This document shows, piece after piece, positions 25,271 through 34,370 of a stretch of DNA of 64,000 nt. The position numbers and the translations under genes were made by a program. The notes under the pieces are model-generated. The model saw only the letters and a list, made by a program, of their open reading frames with translations, was not told where the DNA came from and searched no databases. The first letter of the stretch is position 1, and each line of letters begins with the position of its first letter. Source of the DNA: Verrucomicrobiota bacterium (GTDB taxonomy: Bacteria > Verrucomicrobiota > Kiritimatiellia > CAIVKH01); the NCBI GenBank assembly GCA_024233345.1, contig JACKPT010000011.1, forward strand, positions 1-64,000. The letters are read 5' to 3'.

Positions 25271-25780
25271 ATGGGACGTAAACACGACTCAACCAAGACC
25301 GACTTCTCGTCGTTCATGTGCGTGATTCTCATGCTCACCGGCGCGCTGGTGACGATCATGATCGCGAATATTGTGATCATTTCCGCCAACCCAGACAACA
25401 TCCGCATCAGCTCCATTATGGGGATGACCGAGTTCTCCGATGGCAATGAGGCCAAGCAGCCGAATTATGTCGATGTCCATCGTGATCGAATGGACCTGTA
25501 TTTTGACAAGGGTGCGAGGAAAGAGGTGGTCTATCTCAGCGATCTCGAGGTCAAGGGGAATGCCCTGGAGATTTTCTTGAGCGAAGCCTACGCGAAGCGT
25601 GACACCGAGTACATCGTCATGCTGATCCGCCCCCTCGCGGCCAACACCTCCCGACGGCTGATGCGTCTGATCACCACCTATGGTTCGGATGCCAATGGCA
25701 TCGATCTCGGAATGGAATTGTTCGACTCGGAGCAGGAAATCTTTTTTGCCGACGGCATGGTGGCGGAGAAGGATGAATAA
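25271..25780 (+). CDS. Single-pass membrane protein, ExbD/MotB-position partner 1
   Basis: 169 residues with a short cytoplasmic start, Asp11, one membrane helix (FSSFMCVILMLTGALVTIMI, about 12-37) and a periplasmic domain of about 130 residues. The layout is that of ExbD/TolR, though the sequence is divergent. The Asp at the start of the helix is a candidate for proton relay. It starts 24 bp after the channel gene and 23 bp before a second gene of the same design. No peptidoglycan-binding motif was recognised. Confidence 0.75.
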   Translation: MGRKHDSTKTDFSSFMCVILMLTGALVTIMIANIVIISANPDNIRISSIMGMTEFSDGNEAKQPNYVDVHRDRMDLYFDKGARKEVVYLSDLEVKGNALEIFLSEAYAKRDTEYIVMLIRPLAANTSRRLMRLITTYGSDANGIDLGMELFDSEQEIFFADGMVAEKDE

Positions 25781-25803
25781 ACGGTATGGGGGATACCTGA
25801 TCC

Positions 25804-26418
25804 ATGGCGAAGCGTGATAGAGGCGATGGGATTTCCCTCGATTCCTTCCTGGACATTCTGACCTGTCTGCAGGGGGTGTTGATGCTGATCATCATCACCA
25901 CCGGCATCGACGCCGCCCAGACCAAGGTTCTGGTCAAGACGCCCCTGAACCTGTCCGGCAATTTTCGGCCGATCTACGTGGAGTGCCGCAACCAACAACT
26001 GTTCAATGTCAAGCCGCAGGCGATCCGGGATGCGGTGATGCTGAAGCAGCGGGAAATCGCTGAGAGTGCGGCCGGGGGCGGAGCCGCCGGTTTGCTGAAG
26101 AGCATCAGTGAAACCGACGTGGTTGTGGATGACTATGTGGTCGACTTGCGTTACCTGATGGTCAACCAACTTGCGGTCCGACCCCGGGAGGATGCGGTCG
26201 GCTATTCGATTGGCGACCCGGCGGCGGAAAACCCCAACACCTGGTTTGGCGGCATCATCGACAAGATGGACAAGGAAAATGAGAAAATTCACTTCTTTGT
26301 CCGGGATGACAGTTTTGAGGCTTTCAAGCGGGCGCGCATCAAGGCATGGACCGACCAGGTCAAGGTTTCCTATGAGCTGATTGCCAAGGACGCCCCGATC
26401 CGCTTGGAAATCCAGTAG
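25804..26418 (+). CDS. Single-pass membrane protein, ExbD/MotB-position partner 2
   Basis: 204 residues. The N-terminus GISLDSFLDILTCLQGVLML is the type of helix found in MotB/ExbD, with Asp17 inside the membrane segment as likely proton carrier, followed by a periplasmic domain of about 165 residues with no OmpA-like motif. It resembles the previous gene in plan but not closely in sequence, so the motor probably has two different B subunits. A weak 4-bp stem followed by six T residues near 26450 may end the operon. Confidence 0.75.
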   Translation: MAKRDRGDGISLDSFLDILTCLQGVLMLIIITTGIDAAQTKVLVKTPLNLSGNFRPIYVECRNQQLFNVKPQAIRDAVMLKQREIAESAAGGGAAGLLKSISETDVVVDDYVVDLRYLMVNQLAVRPREDAVGYSIGDPAAENPNTWFGGIIDKMDKENEKIHFFVRDDSFEAFKRARIKAWTDQVKVSYELIAKDAPIRLEIQ

Positions 26419-26567
26419 AATCTGTCCGGTTGGGTGCCCGCCCGGTAAAGCCGGTATTTTTTCGATGGTATTCTCCCGCACTGGTTTGTAAGGTACCGGC
26501 CATAAAGACCCGTGTCTTAATCGCACGGTAGGCAGTCAAAGGACACAACAAGAGAGCAGGTTTCAGC

Positions 26568-27020
26568 ATGCCCGAAATTGATATTGATCAGATCAAGAAG
26601 ATTCTGCCCCATCGATATCCGTTTCTTCTGGTCGACCGGATTCTGGAGTGCGATCTGGAGGGGCAGCGGATTGTTGGCCTGAAAAATGTGACCGTGAACG
26701 AACCCTACTTCAACGGACACTTTCCCGGGTATCCCATCATGCCGGGGGTCCTCCAGGTGGAGGCCATGGCCCAGGTTGGCGGTGTGCTGATGAATCAGTT
26801 GTACAACGCCCAGGGCCGGGTGGCGTATTTTCTTTCCATTGACCGCGCCCGGTTTCGCCGGGCGGTCCGCCCGGGTGATCAGATGCGGATTGAGGTGGTT
26901 TTGATCAAGGCGCGGTTGAAGGTGTGCCGTTTCAAGGCGGTAATTACTGTGGCGGACGAGGAGGCATCCTCGGCCGAGTTGATGTTTACCTACCGCGAAG
27001 AAGCCAATGGCGATGGCTGA
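26568..27020 (+). CDS. fabZ: 3-hydroxyacyl-ACP dehydratase FabZ
   Basis: Hot-dog enzyme dehydrating 3-hydroxyacyl-ACP in fatty acid synthesis. The catalytic His lies in NGHFPGYPIMPG and the Glu in VLQVEAMAQVGG; PHRYPFLLVDRIL is the family N-terminus. Length 150 is normal. The 3' end overlaps lpxA by 14 bp, the usual fabZ-lpxA pairing that balances membrane lipid and LPS synthesis. Confidence 0.96.
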   Translation: MPEIDIDQIKKILPHRYPFLLVDRILECDLEGQRIVGLKNVTVNEPYFNGHFPGYPIMPGVLQVEAMAQVGGVLMNQLYNAQGRVAYFLSIDRARFRRAVRPGDQMRIEVVLIKARLKVCRFKAVITVADEEASSAELMFTYREEANGDG

Positions 27021-27786
27021 GGTTCATGCAACCGCCATCGTTGATTCCCGGGCCTCGCTGGATCGCGATGTCGTTGTCGGTCCCTACTGTGTGGTCGGGC
27101 CGGATGTCTCGATCGGGGCGGGCACACGATTAATCGCCTCCGTCCATGTTTCCGGCCACACCACTATCGGTGAGGCCTGCACACTTTTTCCCTTTGCCAG
27201 CGTGGGAGGCCAGACCCAGGACTTGAAGTATAAGGGGGGAGCCCCCGGGGTGGTGATCGGTTCCCGTAACACATTGCGTGAGTACGTCACCGTCAATGCC
27301 GCGACTGCAGATGGGGATATGACACGAATCGGAGACGATTGCCATATCATGGCCTATGCCCATGTTGCTCATGACTGCCAGGTAGGCAACCGGGTCATCA
27401 TCGCCAATGCGGGGACACTGGCCGGACATGTGGTGCTGGAGGATCAGGTGATCATCGGAGGCCTGTGCGGAATCCACCAATTTATCCGGGTCGGCCGGTT
27501 GAGCATCACCGGCGGGTGCTCGAAAATTGTCAAGGATGTGCCCCCGTTCATGATGGCGGACGGCAATCCGCTCAAGGTTCATACCATCAACAAGGTCGGT
27601 CTGGAACGGGCCGGCATCTCCGAATCGGTTCAGGCCGCCCTGAAACAGGCCTATAAGTTGATATACCGCTCATCATTGACCGTTCGCGATGCGGTGGCGG
27701 CCCTGCGTGCTGACTATCCGCAAGTACCTGAAGTGGCGGCGCTGGCGGATTTTCTGGAATCTTCAGAGAGGGGAATCACCCGATGA
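27007..27786 (+). CDS. lpxA: UDP-GlcNAc acyltransferase LpxA
   Basis: First step of lipid A synthesis. The left-handed beta-helix is visible as hexapeptide repeats (VVGPYCVVGPDVSIGAGT and so on), with the catalytic His region AYAHVAHDCQVGN, the HQFIRVGRLSITGGCSKI block and PPFMMADGNPLKV. The helical C-terminal domain completes 259 residues. ATG 27007 or 27013 could be used. Presence of lpxA implies an LPS-type outer membrane. The stop overlaps gspD. Confidence 0.95.
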   Translation: MAMAEVHATAIVDSRASLDRDVVVGPYCVVGPDVSIGAGTRLIASVHVSGHTTIGEACTLFPFASVGGQTQDLKYKGGAPGVVIGSRNTLREYVTVNAATADGDMTRIGDDCHIMAYAHVAHDCQVGNRVIIANAGTLAGHVVLEDQVIIGGLCGIHQFIRVGRLSITGGCSKIVKDVPPFMMADGNPLKVHTINKVGLERAGISESVQAALKQAYKLIYRSSLTVRDAVAALRADYPQVPEVAALADFLESSERGITR

Positions 27787-29714
27787 TGTCCCGCCGACGG
27801 CGATTCTGGGCAAGCTGGCTCCATGTATTTCTGATGGCAAGCATGCTGCTGCCCGCTTCTGCGGCCCAGCAGGTGAACTTCAGTTTTGATCAGGCGGATA
27901 TTCGGCTGATTGTGAAGATGGTGGGGGATTTGACCGGCCGCCGGTTTATCCTCGATGAAGAGGTGAAGGGCAAGGTTACGGTTGTAACGCCTCAGCAAAT
28001 TGATGTGGGAGAAGTCTATCCGCTGCTCCTGTCGATACTGGAGTCATCCGGCTATACTGTCCTCGAGCGAACCGATGGTATCCATGTGGTTCCCCTTGCT
28101 CCCCGGAGCCTGGCCACCGGCCGGGTGGTCACCGAGGAGGAACCTGCGGGCGAGGGGTTGATCACCAAGGTCCTGCGGATTCAGCACATCAGTGCGGTCG
28201 AGCTCGCCAAGATTATCGAACCCCTTGTGCGGGGTGGCAAGGAAGGAGCTGTGTCCGCATTCGGGGCGACCAATCACCTGATCATTACCGATACGGCGGA
28301 CGCGATCCGGCAAATTGAAAAACTGATCGCGGAAATTGATCTACCGGGGGCCTCCCGCATGATCGAAGTGATCCGGCTCGAACATGCCTCCGCCGAAGAG
28401 GTGGCCCGCCAACTGGAGCAGGCCCTGGAGGGAACCTCGACCCCGGGAGACAATGTGGCCCGGCATATGCAGCGGGTGGCTGATGGTTATGGCAGTCTGC
28501 CCGGGGGGATGGCGGTGGTTCCGGCGGTCCATGCCAACAGCCTCGTGGTGGTGGGATCCGGTCTTCAGATTGCCGAAGTGAAACGGATTGTTGCAGAAAT
28601 CGATATTGAAGCACCTCCCTCCATGGGGCGGCTCAATGCGATCTTTCTGCAGTACATCTCGGCTGAGGAAGCCGCCACCACCCTGAACAAGCTGCTCGAA
28701 AAAGGGGTTGGCAAAGATGGTTCACGCGAAATCTCCCTCGAGCACAATGCGGCCAACAATGCCCTGATTGTCGACGCAACCCCGCAGGATTATGACCTGA
28801 TCCGGCGGCTCGTCGAGGAGCTTGATAAGGCTCCGGAACAGGTCATGGTCGAGGTGCTGATCGCGGAAATTACCATGGGAGATTCCATGGATATCGGGAT
28901 GGAATTGACCGCGATTGATCAACCATCCGACAATTCGGTTACGGTGATCGGGCGGTCGCGGCCCGATCAGGAGGACTCTCTGACCCAGATTCTGGCCGAC
29001 TCACTCTTCCCCCAGGGATTGAGTATTGGTCTGGCCAAGGGGGTCTTTACCGATGCGGACGGTAACGCCATTCCCCGGGTGCCCATCTTGCTGCGGGCAC
29101 TGGCCCAGGATCGCCAGGTGGACATTCTTTCCAATATTCCCCTGTGGGCCCAGAACAACACCGAGGCTTCGGTTAGTGTGGTGGAAAATATTCCCATCCT
29201 TAGCTCCCGCATTGAGGGCACCGGAGATAATCGGGATATCATACAAAATATCGAGCGGGTGGATGTGGGGATCAAGCTCACCTTAACCCCGCATGTGAAT
29301 CCCCGGGGCGAGGTGAAACTCAAGTTGAACCCCCGTATTGAAGCGATTGTGGACGAGGGGCCATCCGATACCGCGTTTGCACCTTCGATTGCGAAACGAG
29401 AGGTGTCCACGACAGTCACGATTCCGGACCAGGCCACCGTCATCATCAGCGGCCTGATACGCGAGGACCGTATCGAGCAGGTCTCCAAAGTTCCCCTTCT
29501 GGGCGACTTGCCCCTGATCGGGTGGCTGTTCAAATCCAAAAGCATGCAGAAGCAGCGAACCAATCTGCTGATTTTTGTCACCCCCCATATCGTTACCCGG
29601 CTGGATGATGCCAATGCGCTCCGGCAGGCGCTTCAGAAAACGACCACCATTGGGGAGGACCGGTTGAGTCCGGTGACCTTGGATCTCGGAGAGCCGACCA
29701 CCGGGGAACCATGA
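27783..29714 (+). CDS. gspD: Type II secretion secretin GspD
   Basis: Outer-membrane secretin of 643 residues. A signal peptide (to about 27) is followed by an N0 domain (VNFSFDQADIRLIVKMVGDL), N1-N3 ring domains with repeated I-x-x-L-x-x-E-I-D motifs, and the secretin core from about residue 410, including VPILLRALAQDRQVDILSNI, the VENIPIL segment and the C-terminal IPLLGDLPLIGWLF-type signature (VPLLGDLPLIGWLFKSKS). It starts a D-E-F group with four-base overlaps throughout. Confidence 0.94.
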   Translation: MMSRRRRFWASWLHVFLMASMLLPASAAQQVNFSFDQADIRLIVKMVGDLTGRRFILDEEVKGKVTVVTPQQIDVGEVYPLLLSILESSGYTVLERTDGIHVVPLAPRSLATGRVVTEEEPAGEGLITKVLRIQHISAVELAKIIEPLVRGGKEGAVSAFGATNHLIITDTADAIRQIEKLIAEIDLPGASRMIEVIRLEHASAEEVARQLEQALEGTSTPGDNVARHMQRVADGYGSLPGGMAVVPAVHANSLVVVGSGLQIAEVKRIVAEIDIEAPPSMGRLNAIFLQYISAEEAATTLNKLLEKGVGKDGSREISLEHNAANNALIVDATPQDYDLIRRLVEELDKAPEQVMVEVLIAEITMGDSMDIGMELTAIDQPSDNSVTVIGRSRPDQEDSLTQILADSLFPQGLSIGLAKGVFTDADGNAIPRVPILLRALAQDRQVDILSNIPLWAQNNTEASVSVVENIPILSSRIEGTGDNRDIIQNIERVDVGIKLTLTPHVNPRGEVKLKLNPRIEAIVDEGPSDTAFAPSIAKREVSTTVTIPDQATVIISGLIREDRIEQVSKVPLLGDLPLIGWLFKSKSMQKQRTNLLIFVTPHIVTRLDDANALRQALQKTTTIGEDRLSPVTLDLGEPTTGEP

Positions 29715-31312
29715 ACCTGCGGGAACGGTTGGAAGAGCAGGGTATTCTGCCGGGGAATGCACTACGGGAGGCGGAGGTGCGCCACCGGGAATCCGGTTCA
29801 ATCCGCCCGTTTGACGAATGGCTGGTCGAGCAGAAGCTGGTCCCGGAAGCGGTCTGGCTCCGAATGCTGGCCGAGGATTTCCGGGTACCCTTTCTGGAGG
29901 ATCTTGGACCCTATTTATCGCCCGAGTTGGTCTCGCCGGTTCCCGTGGATTGGGCAAGACAGCACTGCGCATTGCCCATCGACTATCGCGGTGAGACACG
30001 GGTGGTTCTGGCCAATCCGGGGCAGGCTGGGGTGGCCGACGATCTCGCGCTACTCTTGCGGCGGGATGTCGGGATTGGCTTTGCCCCCCGGAACCTGATC
30101 CAGAGCGCGATCGATGAGTGCTATTTTCGCCACTCATCGGAAAGCATTCCCGCAGGTGAAGAGGAAGAGGAGGCCGCCGGGGAGTTCCTCCTTGAGGTGG
30201 CGGATGCCAGTGATTTACTTCGGTCGGCGGATCAGGCACCGGTGACCCGGTTTGTGAACCGGATGCTGTTGGAGGCGGTTCGGTGCCGGGCGTCGGATAT
30301 CCACATCGAGCCCTTTGAAAAGAGTTTGCTGATCCGATTCCGGATTGATGGTTTTTTGCAGGAGCAAAAAGCGCCGCCCAAAAGCATGGAGCTGGCCCTG
30401 GTATCCCGGTTAAAAATTATGAGCCGGTTGGATATTTCCGAACGGCGTCTGCCCCAGGATGGGATGGCCAAAGTCCGGGTGGGGGACCGGGAAATCGATA
30501 TCCGGGTCTCCACCGTCCCGGTGGCCTCCGGGGAGCGGGTGGTGCTGCGCATGCTCAACCAGCAGACATCGCTGCTGCCGCTGCATGACCTCGGGATGCC
30601 CCTGCCCATCGAGAATGCTTTTCGGCGTGCACTGCATCAGCCGGGGGGGATTCTGCTTGTGACCGGCCCCACGGGAAGCGGAAAAACCACCACCCTCTAC
30701 TCGGCCCTGCGGGAACTGGATACCCGGCATCTGAACATTCTGACCATTGAAGACCCGGTGGAATATCAATTGCCGGACATCGGCCAGATTCAGGTAAGGC
30801 CCAAAATCGGCCTGACCTTTGCCGACGGATTGCGCCATATCCTGCGCCAGGATCCCGATGTGATTCTGGTGGGGGAAATCCGGGATCTGGAAACTGCGGA
30901 AATCGCGGTGCGGGCCGCCCTGACCGGGCATCTGGTCTTTTCAACCCTGCACACGAATGATGCGCCGTCGGCGTTGATTCGGCTCATGGACATCGGGATT
31001 CAGCCCTACCTGATCGCCTCGGCGCTTCATGCGGTGATGGCCCAGCGCCTGGTTCGCTGCAAAAGCGGGGAGGCATCGACGGACACCTATCATGGCCGTA
31101 CCGGGATATACGAATGGTTCGAGATGACGGACAAGGTACGCCAGGCGCTTCGCAGCGGTCAACTGCAAGCCGATGATCTTCATCGGCTCCATGCTGAACA
31201 GGGTGGGCTGACTCTGGCCCGGGACGCCGCCAGAAAGACTCAGGATGGGGTTACAACCGATGAGGAAATCCGCCGGGTCCTGGGGGATGGCTTCGCGAGG
31301 TCTGACGCATGA
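29711..31312 (+). CDS. gspE: Type II secretion ATPase GspE
   Basis: Cytoplasmic hexameric ATPase of 533 residues. N1E-like domain at about 1-150, then PVTRFVNRMLLEAVRCRASDIHIEP, Walker A GPTGSGKTTTLYSAL, Asp box ILTIEDPVEYQ, Walker B VILVGEIRDLETAE and the His box TLHTNDAPSA. The tetracysteine zinc element normally near the C-terminus is missing: after AQRLVRCKSG the sequence goes straight to YHGRTGIYEWF, leaving one Cys. Such zinc-less forms also occur among PilB-like ATPases. Confidence 0.93.
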   Translation: MNLRERLEEQGILPGNALREAEVRHRESGSIRPFDEWLVEQKLVPEAVWLRMLAEDFRVPFLEDLGPYLSPELVSPVPVDWARQHCALPIDYRGETRVVLANPGQAGVADDLALLLRRDVGIGFAPRNLIQSAIDECYFRHSSESIPAGEEEEEAAGEFLLEVADASDLLRSADQAPVTRFVNRMLLEAVRCRASDIHIEPFEKSLLIRFRIDGFLQEQKAPPKSMELALVSRLKIMSRLDISERRLPQDGMAKVRVGDREIDIRVSTVPVASGERVVLRMLNQQTSLLPLHDLGMPLPIENAFRRALHQPGGILLVTGPTGSGKTTTLYSALRELDTRHLNILTIEDPVEYQLPDIGQIQVRPKIGLTFADGLRHILRQDPDVILVGEIRDLETAEIAVRAALTGHLVFSTLHTNDAPSALIRLMDIGIQPYLIASALHAVMAQRLVRCKSGEASTDTYHGRTGIYEWFEMTDKVRQALRSGQLQADDLHRLHAEQGGLTLARDAARKTQDGVTTDEEIRRVLGDGFARSDA

Positions 31313-32523
31313 AGACCTTCCACTACCGCGGTTTTGCCGCCGACGGGAAGGGCGTTACCGGACATATTGAAGCGGCACAACCGAAGGAGGCACGGGAGAA
31401 GTTGGCCGCGCGGGGGATCCTGGCTCAAACCATCGAAACTCCGGCCACCGCCAACCGATCCCGCTGGCGGGGCGCACAGCGAGGCCTCCAGGCTGAAGCC
31501 CGCAGTTTGATTTACCGGGAGCTCGCCGCGCTGGTCAAGGCGGGGTTTCCGCTGGCGACCGCGTTGGATATGATGCTGGATACGCCGGATGCCATGGGGT
31601 ACGCGCTCTCCCTGTCCCCGATCCGGGATGCCATTCGTGAGGGACAATCGGCCGCAATGGCCATTCGGGAGGCATGGCCTCTGGTATCCTCCTTTGAATT
31701 GGCGGTGCTGGAAGCGGGGGAAAAATCCGCCGAGTTGCCAATGGTCCTGAACAATCTCGCGGATGAGTTGGATGAACAAACCCGAATTCGCAAACACATT
31801 CTGGGCGCCTCGGCGTATCCCTTATTTCTATTGCTGCTGGCCGGGGGAATTGCGGGTGCAGTTTTCGGTTTCATGATCCCCCGGTTCGGGGCGATGTTTG
31901 AGGATGCAGGGTTGGAATTACCCTGGATTTCCAAACTATTTCTCGCCGTGGGGCATGGCTTTCTCCCCCTGTTTCTCGCCGGACTGCTCCTGGTGGTTGC
32001 CGCCGGCTGGTGGGTTCGTCGGACCTGGCGAGAGCAGGGAGCGGGCCGGGAAAGCCTGGAACGGACTTTGCTGGGGCAGCGCGTAGTGCGCTGGCTGCTG
32101 GAGCCGGTCATCGCGCAGCGGTTTGCCGGAACCCTGGCCATGTTGCTGAAAAGCGGCGTGCCTCTGATCGATGCGGTTCAGCTATCCGGGGCCAGCACCG
32201 GGTTCAAGACCGTTGAGCATGCCGCGGAGCGGGCGGTCGAGGAGCTGCGGCACGGGGTTCCGATCACCCGGGCACTGCAACCGATTTCCGCAGTTCAAAC
32301 CCATCTCGCCACCTGGATCCGTGCCGGTGACGCCGGGGGAGATTTGGCGGGAATGCTGGGGGAGGCTCTGGTGCGGTGCCGGGAAGTGGTCCGGCGGCGA
32401 CTGGATCAGGCATTGCAATGGGTGGAGCCGGTGATGGTGATCCTGGTCGGTCTGTTGATCCTCGGCGTTGCCCTCGCCATCCTCCTGCCGATCCTGTCCC
32501 TGAATCAATCGATCGGAGCCTGA
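31309..32523 (+). CDS. gspF: Type II secretion inner-membrane protein GspF
   Basis: Polytopic platform protein of 404 residues. An N-terminal cytoplasmic part (FHYRGFAADGKGVTGHIEA) is followed by two T2SF domains (about 70-190 and 270-400), each ending in membrane helices, with the signature VLEAGEKSAELPMVLNNLAD and its repeat IRAGDAGGDLAGMLGEAL. Pseudopilin genes (gspG and others) are not adjacent, so the rest of the machine must be elsewhere or to be shared with a pilus system. Its last 19 bp overlap the convergent phosphatase gene. Confidence 0.93.
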   Translation: MKTFHYRGFAADGKGVTGHIEAAQPKEAREKLAARGILAQTIETPATANRSRWRGAQRGLQAEARSLIYRELAALVKAGFPLATALDMMLDTPDAMGYALSLSPIRDAIREGQSAAMAIREAWPLVSSFELAVLEAGEKSAELPMVLNNLADELDEQTRIRKHILGASAYPLFLLLLAGGIAGAVFGFMIPRFGAMFEDAGLELPWISKLFLAVGHGFLPLFLAGLLLVVAAGWWVRRTWREQGAGRESLERTLLGQRVVRWLLEPVIAQRFAGTLAMLLKSGVPLIDAVQLSGASTGFKTVEHAAERAVEELRHGVPITRALQPISAVQTHLATWIRAGDAGGDLAGMLGEALVRCREVVRRRLDQALQWVEPVMVILVGLLILGVALAILLPILSLNQSIGA

Positions 32524-33344
32524 TCCAGAACCGGAAGGGGGAGCAGCGTCCGCTGCCGTTGCCGGAAACAGGCCGAGTCCGTGTAGCCTGCCTCACGCGC
32601 CAGAGCTACAGCATCGGCAAACCCATCACCCACCCGGTGCGGATCATGAGCGTCGGACCCGAAGGTCAATGGGATGTCCCGCTCACGAGCCCACCGAAGC
32701 AAGGTCAGGCCGGGATAGACTTCTTGCATCGGATGGATTGCTCCCGATGTATTGATTTCGATGGCCATCCCGGCTTCCGCAATCGCATCAAGCGCTTTGC
32801 CGGCGGAACGCTCGATCAAGGCCGGGTCGGTGGACATGCCAAATCGTTTGGGAAGATCAATATGGCCGACTATGTCATACAACTGCGTCCGGGCCAATTC
32901 CGCCACCAGGGTGAAGTACTCGTTCCAGAGCGCCTCCGGGTGATCGGGGTCGGAAACGCCCCGCCGGATCGGATCGGTTGAAAAGTAGTCGCGAAAATGT
33001 ACCGATCCGAGAACAACATCAAATGGATGCCGGTTGAGCATGGACTCCAGGCTGGCCTCGCATCCCCGGTAGTAATCCGCCTCCACGCCGAGGAGTACCG
33101 GTAGAGAGGCGGCATCGGCCGCCTCCTGGACTTCGTCCAGATAGGCAGAAAACTCGGCAACCGGCATACGGCTTTCCACCCCGAAGCGGTCATCGATTGG
33201 CAAATGATCGGTGCAGGCGATTTCCCGAACCCCCACTTCCTCCGCCCGGTGAACATAGTCGGCAATGGTGCCCCGGGCGTGCCCGCAGCGGACGTTATGG
33301 GTGTGATAATCAGCAGGGAGTGGTCGATCCATTGATTTTGGCAT
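32505..33344 (-). CDS. PHP-family histidinol-phosphatase
   Basis: Metal-dependent phosphatase of 279 residues, HisK/HisJ type, probably removing phosphate from L-histidinol phosphate. The four PHP metal motifs are present: DYHTHNVRCGHA, ACTDHLP, GVEADYYRG with VLGSVHF, and FGSDAHDPHRVG; VGHIDLPKRFG provides another His/Asp. ATG 33344 and 33332 are both possible starts, neither with a strong ribosome site. Confidence 0.88.
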   Translation of the reverse strand: MPKSMDRPLPADYHTHNVRCGHARGTIADYVHRAEEVGVREIACTDHLPIDDRFGVESRMPVAEFSAYLDEVQEAADAASLPVLLGVEADYYRGCEASLESMLNRHPFDVVLGSVHFRDYFSTDPIRRGVSDPDHPEALWNEYFTLVAELARTQLYDIVGHIDLPKRFGMSTDPALIERSAGKALDAIAEAGMAIEINTSGAIHPMQEVYPGLTLLRWARERDIPLTFGSDAHDPHRVGDGFADAVALAREAGYTDSACFRQRQRTLLPLPVLDQAPID

Positions 33345-33401
33345 TGGACGACGCTAAACTGGTCCAGCAACGCCGTCAATGACGCAACTGCGAGGTTCAT
33401 C

Positions 33402-34364
33402 ATGAAAGCCATCTGTTTAAGACAATTCGGAGGACCGGAGGTTCTGGAATACCACGAGGATTTTCCGATACCGGTGCCCGGTGATCAGGATGTACTGATC
33501 CGGGTGAAGGCCGCCGGGGTCAATCCGGTGGATTGGAAAATCCGCGAGGGTCTGTTGCAGGGCCGCTTGCCGCATACCTTTCCATTGATTCCGGGTTGGG
33601 ATGCCGCCGGGGTCGTTGAGGCGGTGGGGGATGGTACGAACCCATCGTCACTCAAGCCCGGTGACGAGGTCTATGCATACTGTCGTAAGCCGCTGATTCA
33701 ACAGGGCACCTATGCCGAATACTGTACCATGACCATGGACCACGTGGTCCGCAAACCATCGGTCCTGTCTTTTTCCGAAGCGGCATCGATACCGCTTGCC
33801 GGATTGACTGCGTATCAGTCACTGGTGGATGCGGCCAAGGTCGGCGCGGGGCAGACCGTTCTGATTCACGCCGGCGCCGGGGGGGTGGGGGGCTTTGCCA
33901 TCCAGATCGCCAAGCATCTCGGGGCGACGGTCATCACCACCGGGTCAGCGGAAAAGCACGCCTACTTGTGCGCCCTGGGGGCGGATGTTGTGATCGACTA
34001 CACGGCGGGAGATTTTCGCGAGGCGGTCAGTCAGCGATATCCCGATGGCGTGGATGTGGCGTTTGATACGGTGGGTGGGGACGTGCAGCGGGCCAGCGCC
34101 GATTGTGTGAAGTCTGGCGGGGCACTGGTTTCCATTCTTGCACTGGAGCATGAGGCTTACGTTCGGAGCCGGGGCGTGGAGCCGCTTTATGTATTCGTAG
34201 CCCCCAACGGTCCCCAGTTGGCCCGGTTGGCCTCGTGGATCGAACAGGGGGCGCTGAAGACCCGGATCGCGGGGAGTTACCCTCTGCAGGAAGCGGCGGA
34301 AGCCCATCGGGCCATTCAAACCGGACGAACTGCGGGCAAGCTGGTGCTCACCATCGACGGGTAA
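33402..34364 (+). CDS. Zinc-independent MDR oxidoreductase (quinone reductase-like)
   Basis: NADPH-dependent medium-chain reductase of 320 residues. GroES-like N-terminal domain (VKAAGVNPVDWKIREG), the lid PGWDAAGVVEAVGDG and the Rossmann motif HAGAGGVGGFAIQIAKHLGA. The catalytic and structural zinc ligands of alcohol dehydrogenases are absent, which places it with quinone oxidoreductases and enoyl reductases. Monocistronic, divergent from the phosphatase gene over 57 bp. Substrate unknown. Confidence 0.9.
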   Translation: MKAICLRQFGGPEVLEYHEDFPIPVPGDQDVLIRVKAAGVNPVDWKIREGLLQGRLPHTFPLIPGWDAAGVVEAVGDGTNPSSLKPGDEVYAYCRKPLIQQGTYAEYCTMTMDHVVRKPSVLSFSEAASIPLAGLTAYQSLVDAAKVGAGQTVLIHAGAGGVGGFAIQIAKHLGATVITTGSAEKHAYLCALGADVVIDYTAGDFREAVSQRYPDGVDVAFDTVGGDVQRASADCVKSGGALVSILALEHEAYVRSRGVEPLYVFVAPNGPQLARLASWIEQGALKTRIAGSYPLQEAAEAHRAIQTGRTAGKLVLTIDG

Positions 34365-34370
34365 CCCGGC

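Noticed and set aside
23747..26418. Calling the motor operon a Zorya defence system
   Set aside because: ZorC/ZorD or a ZorE nuclease are absent, and neighbours are housekeeping genes; there are two single-pass partners and no clear peptidoglycan-binding domain.
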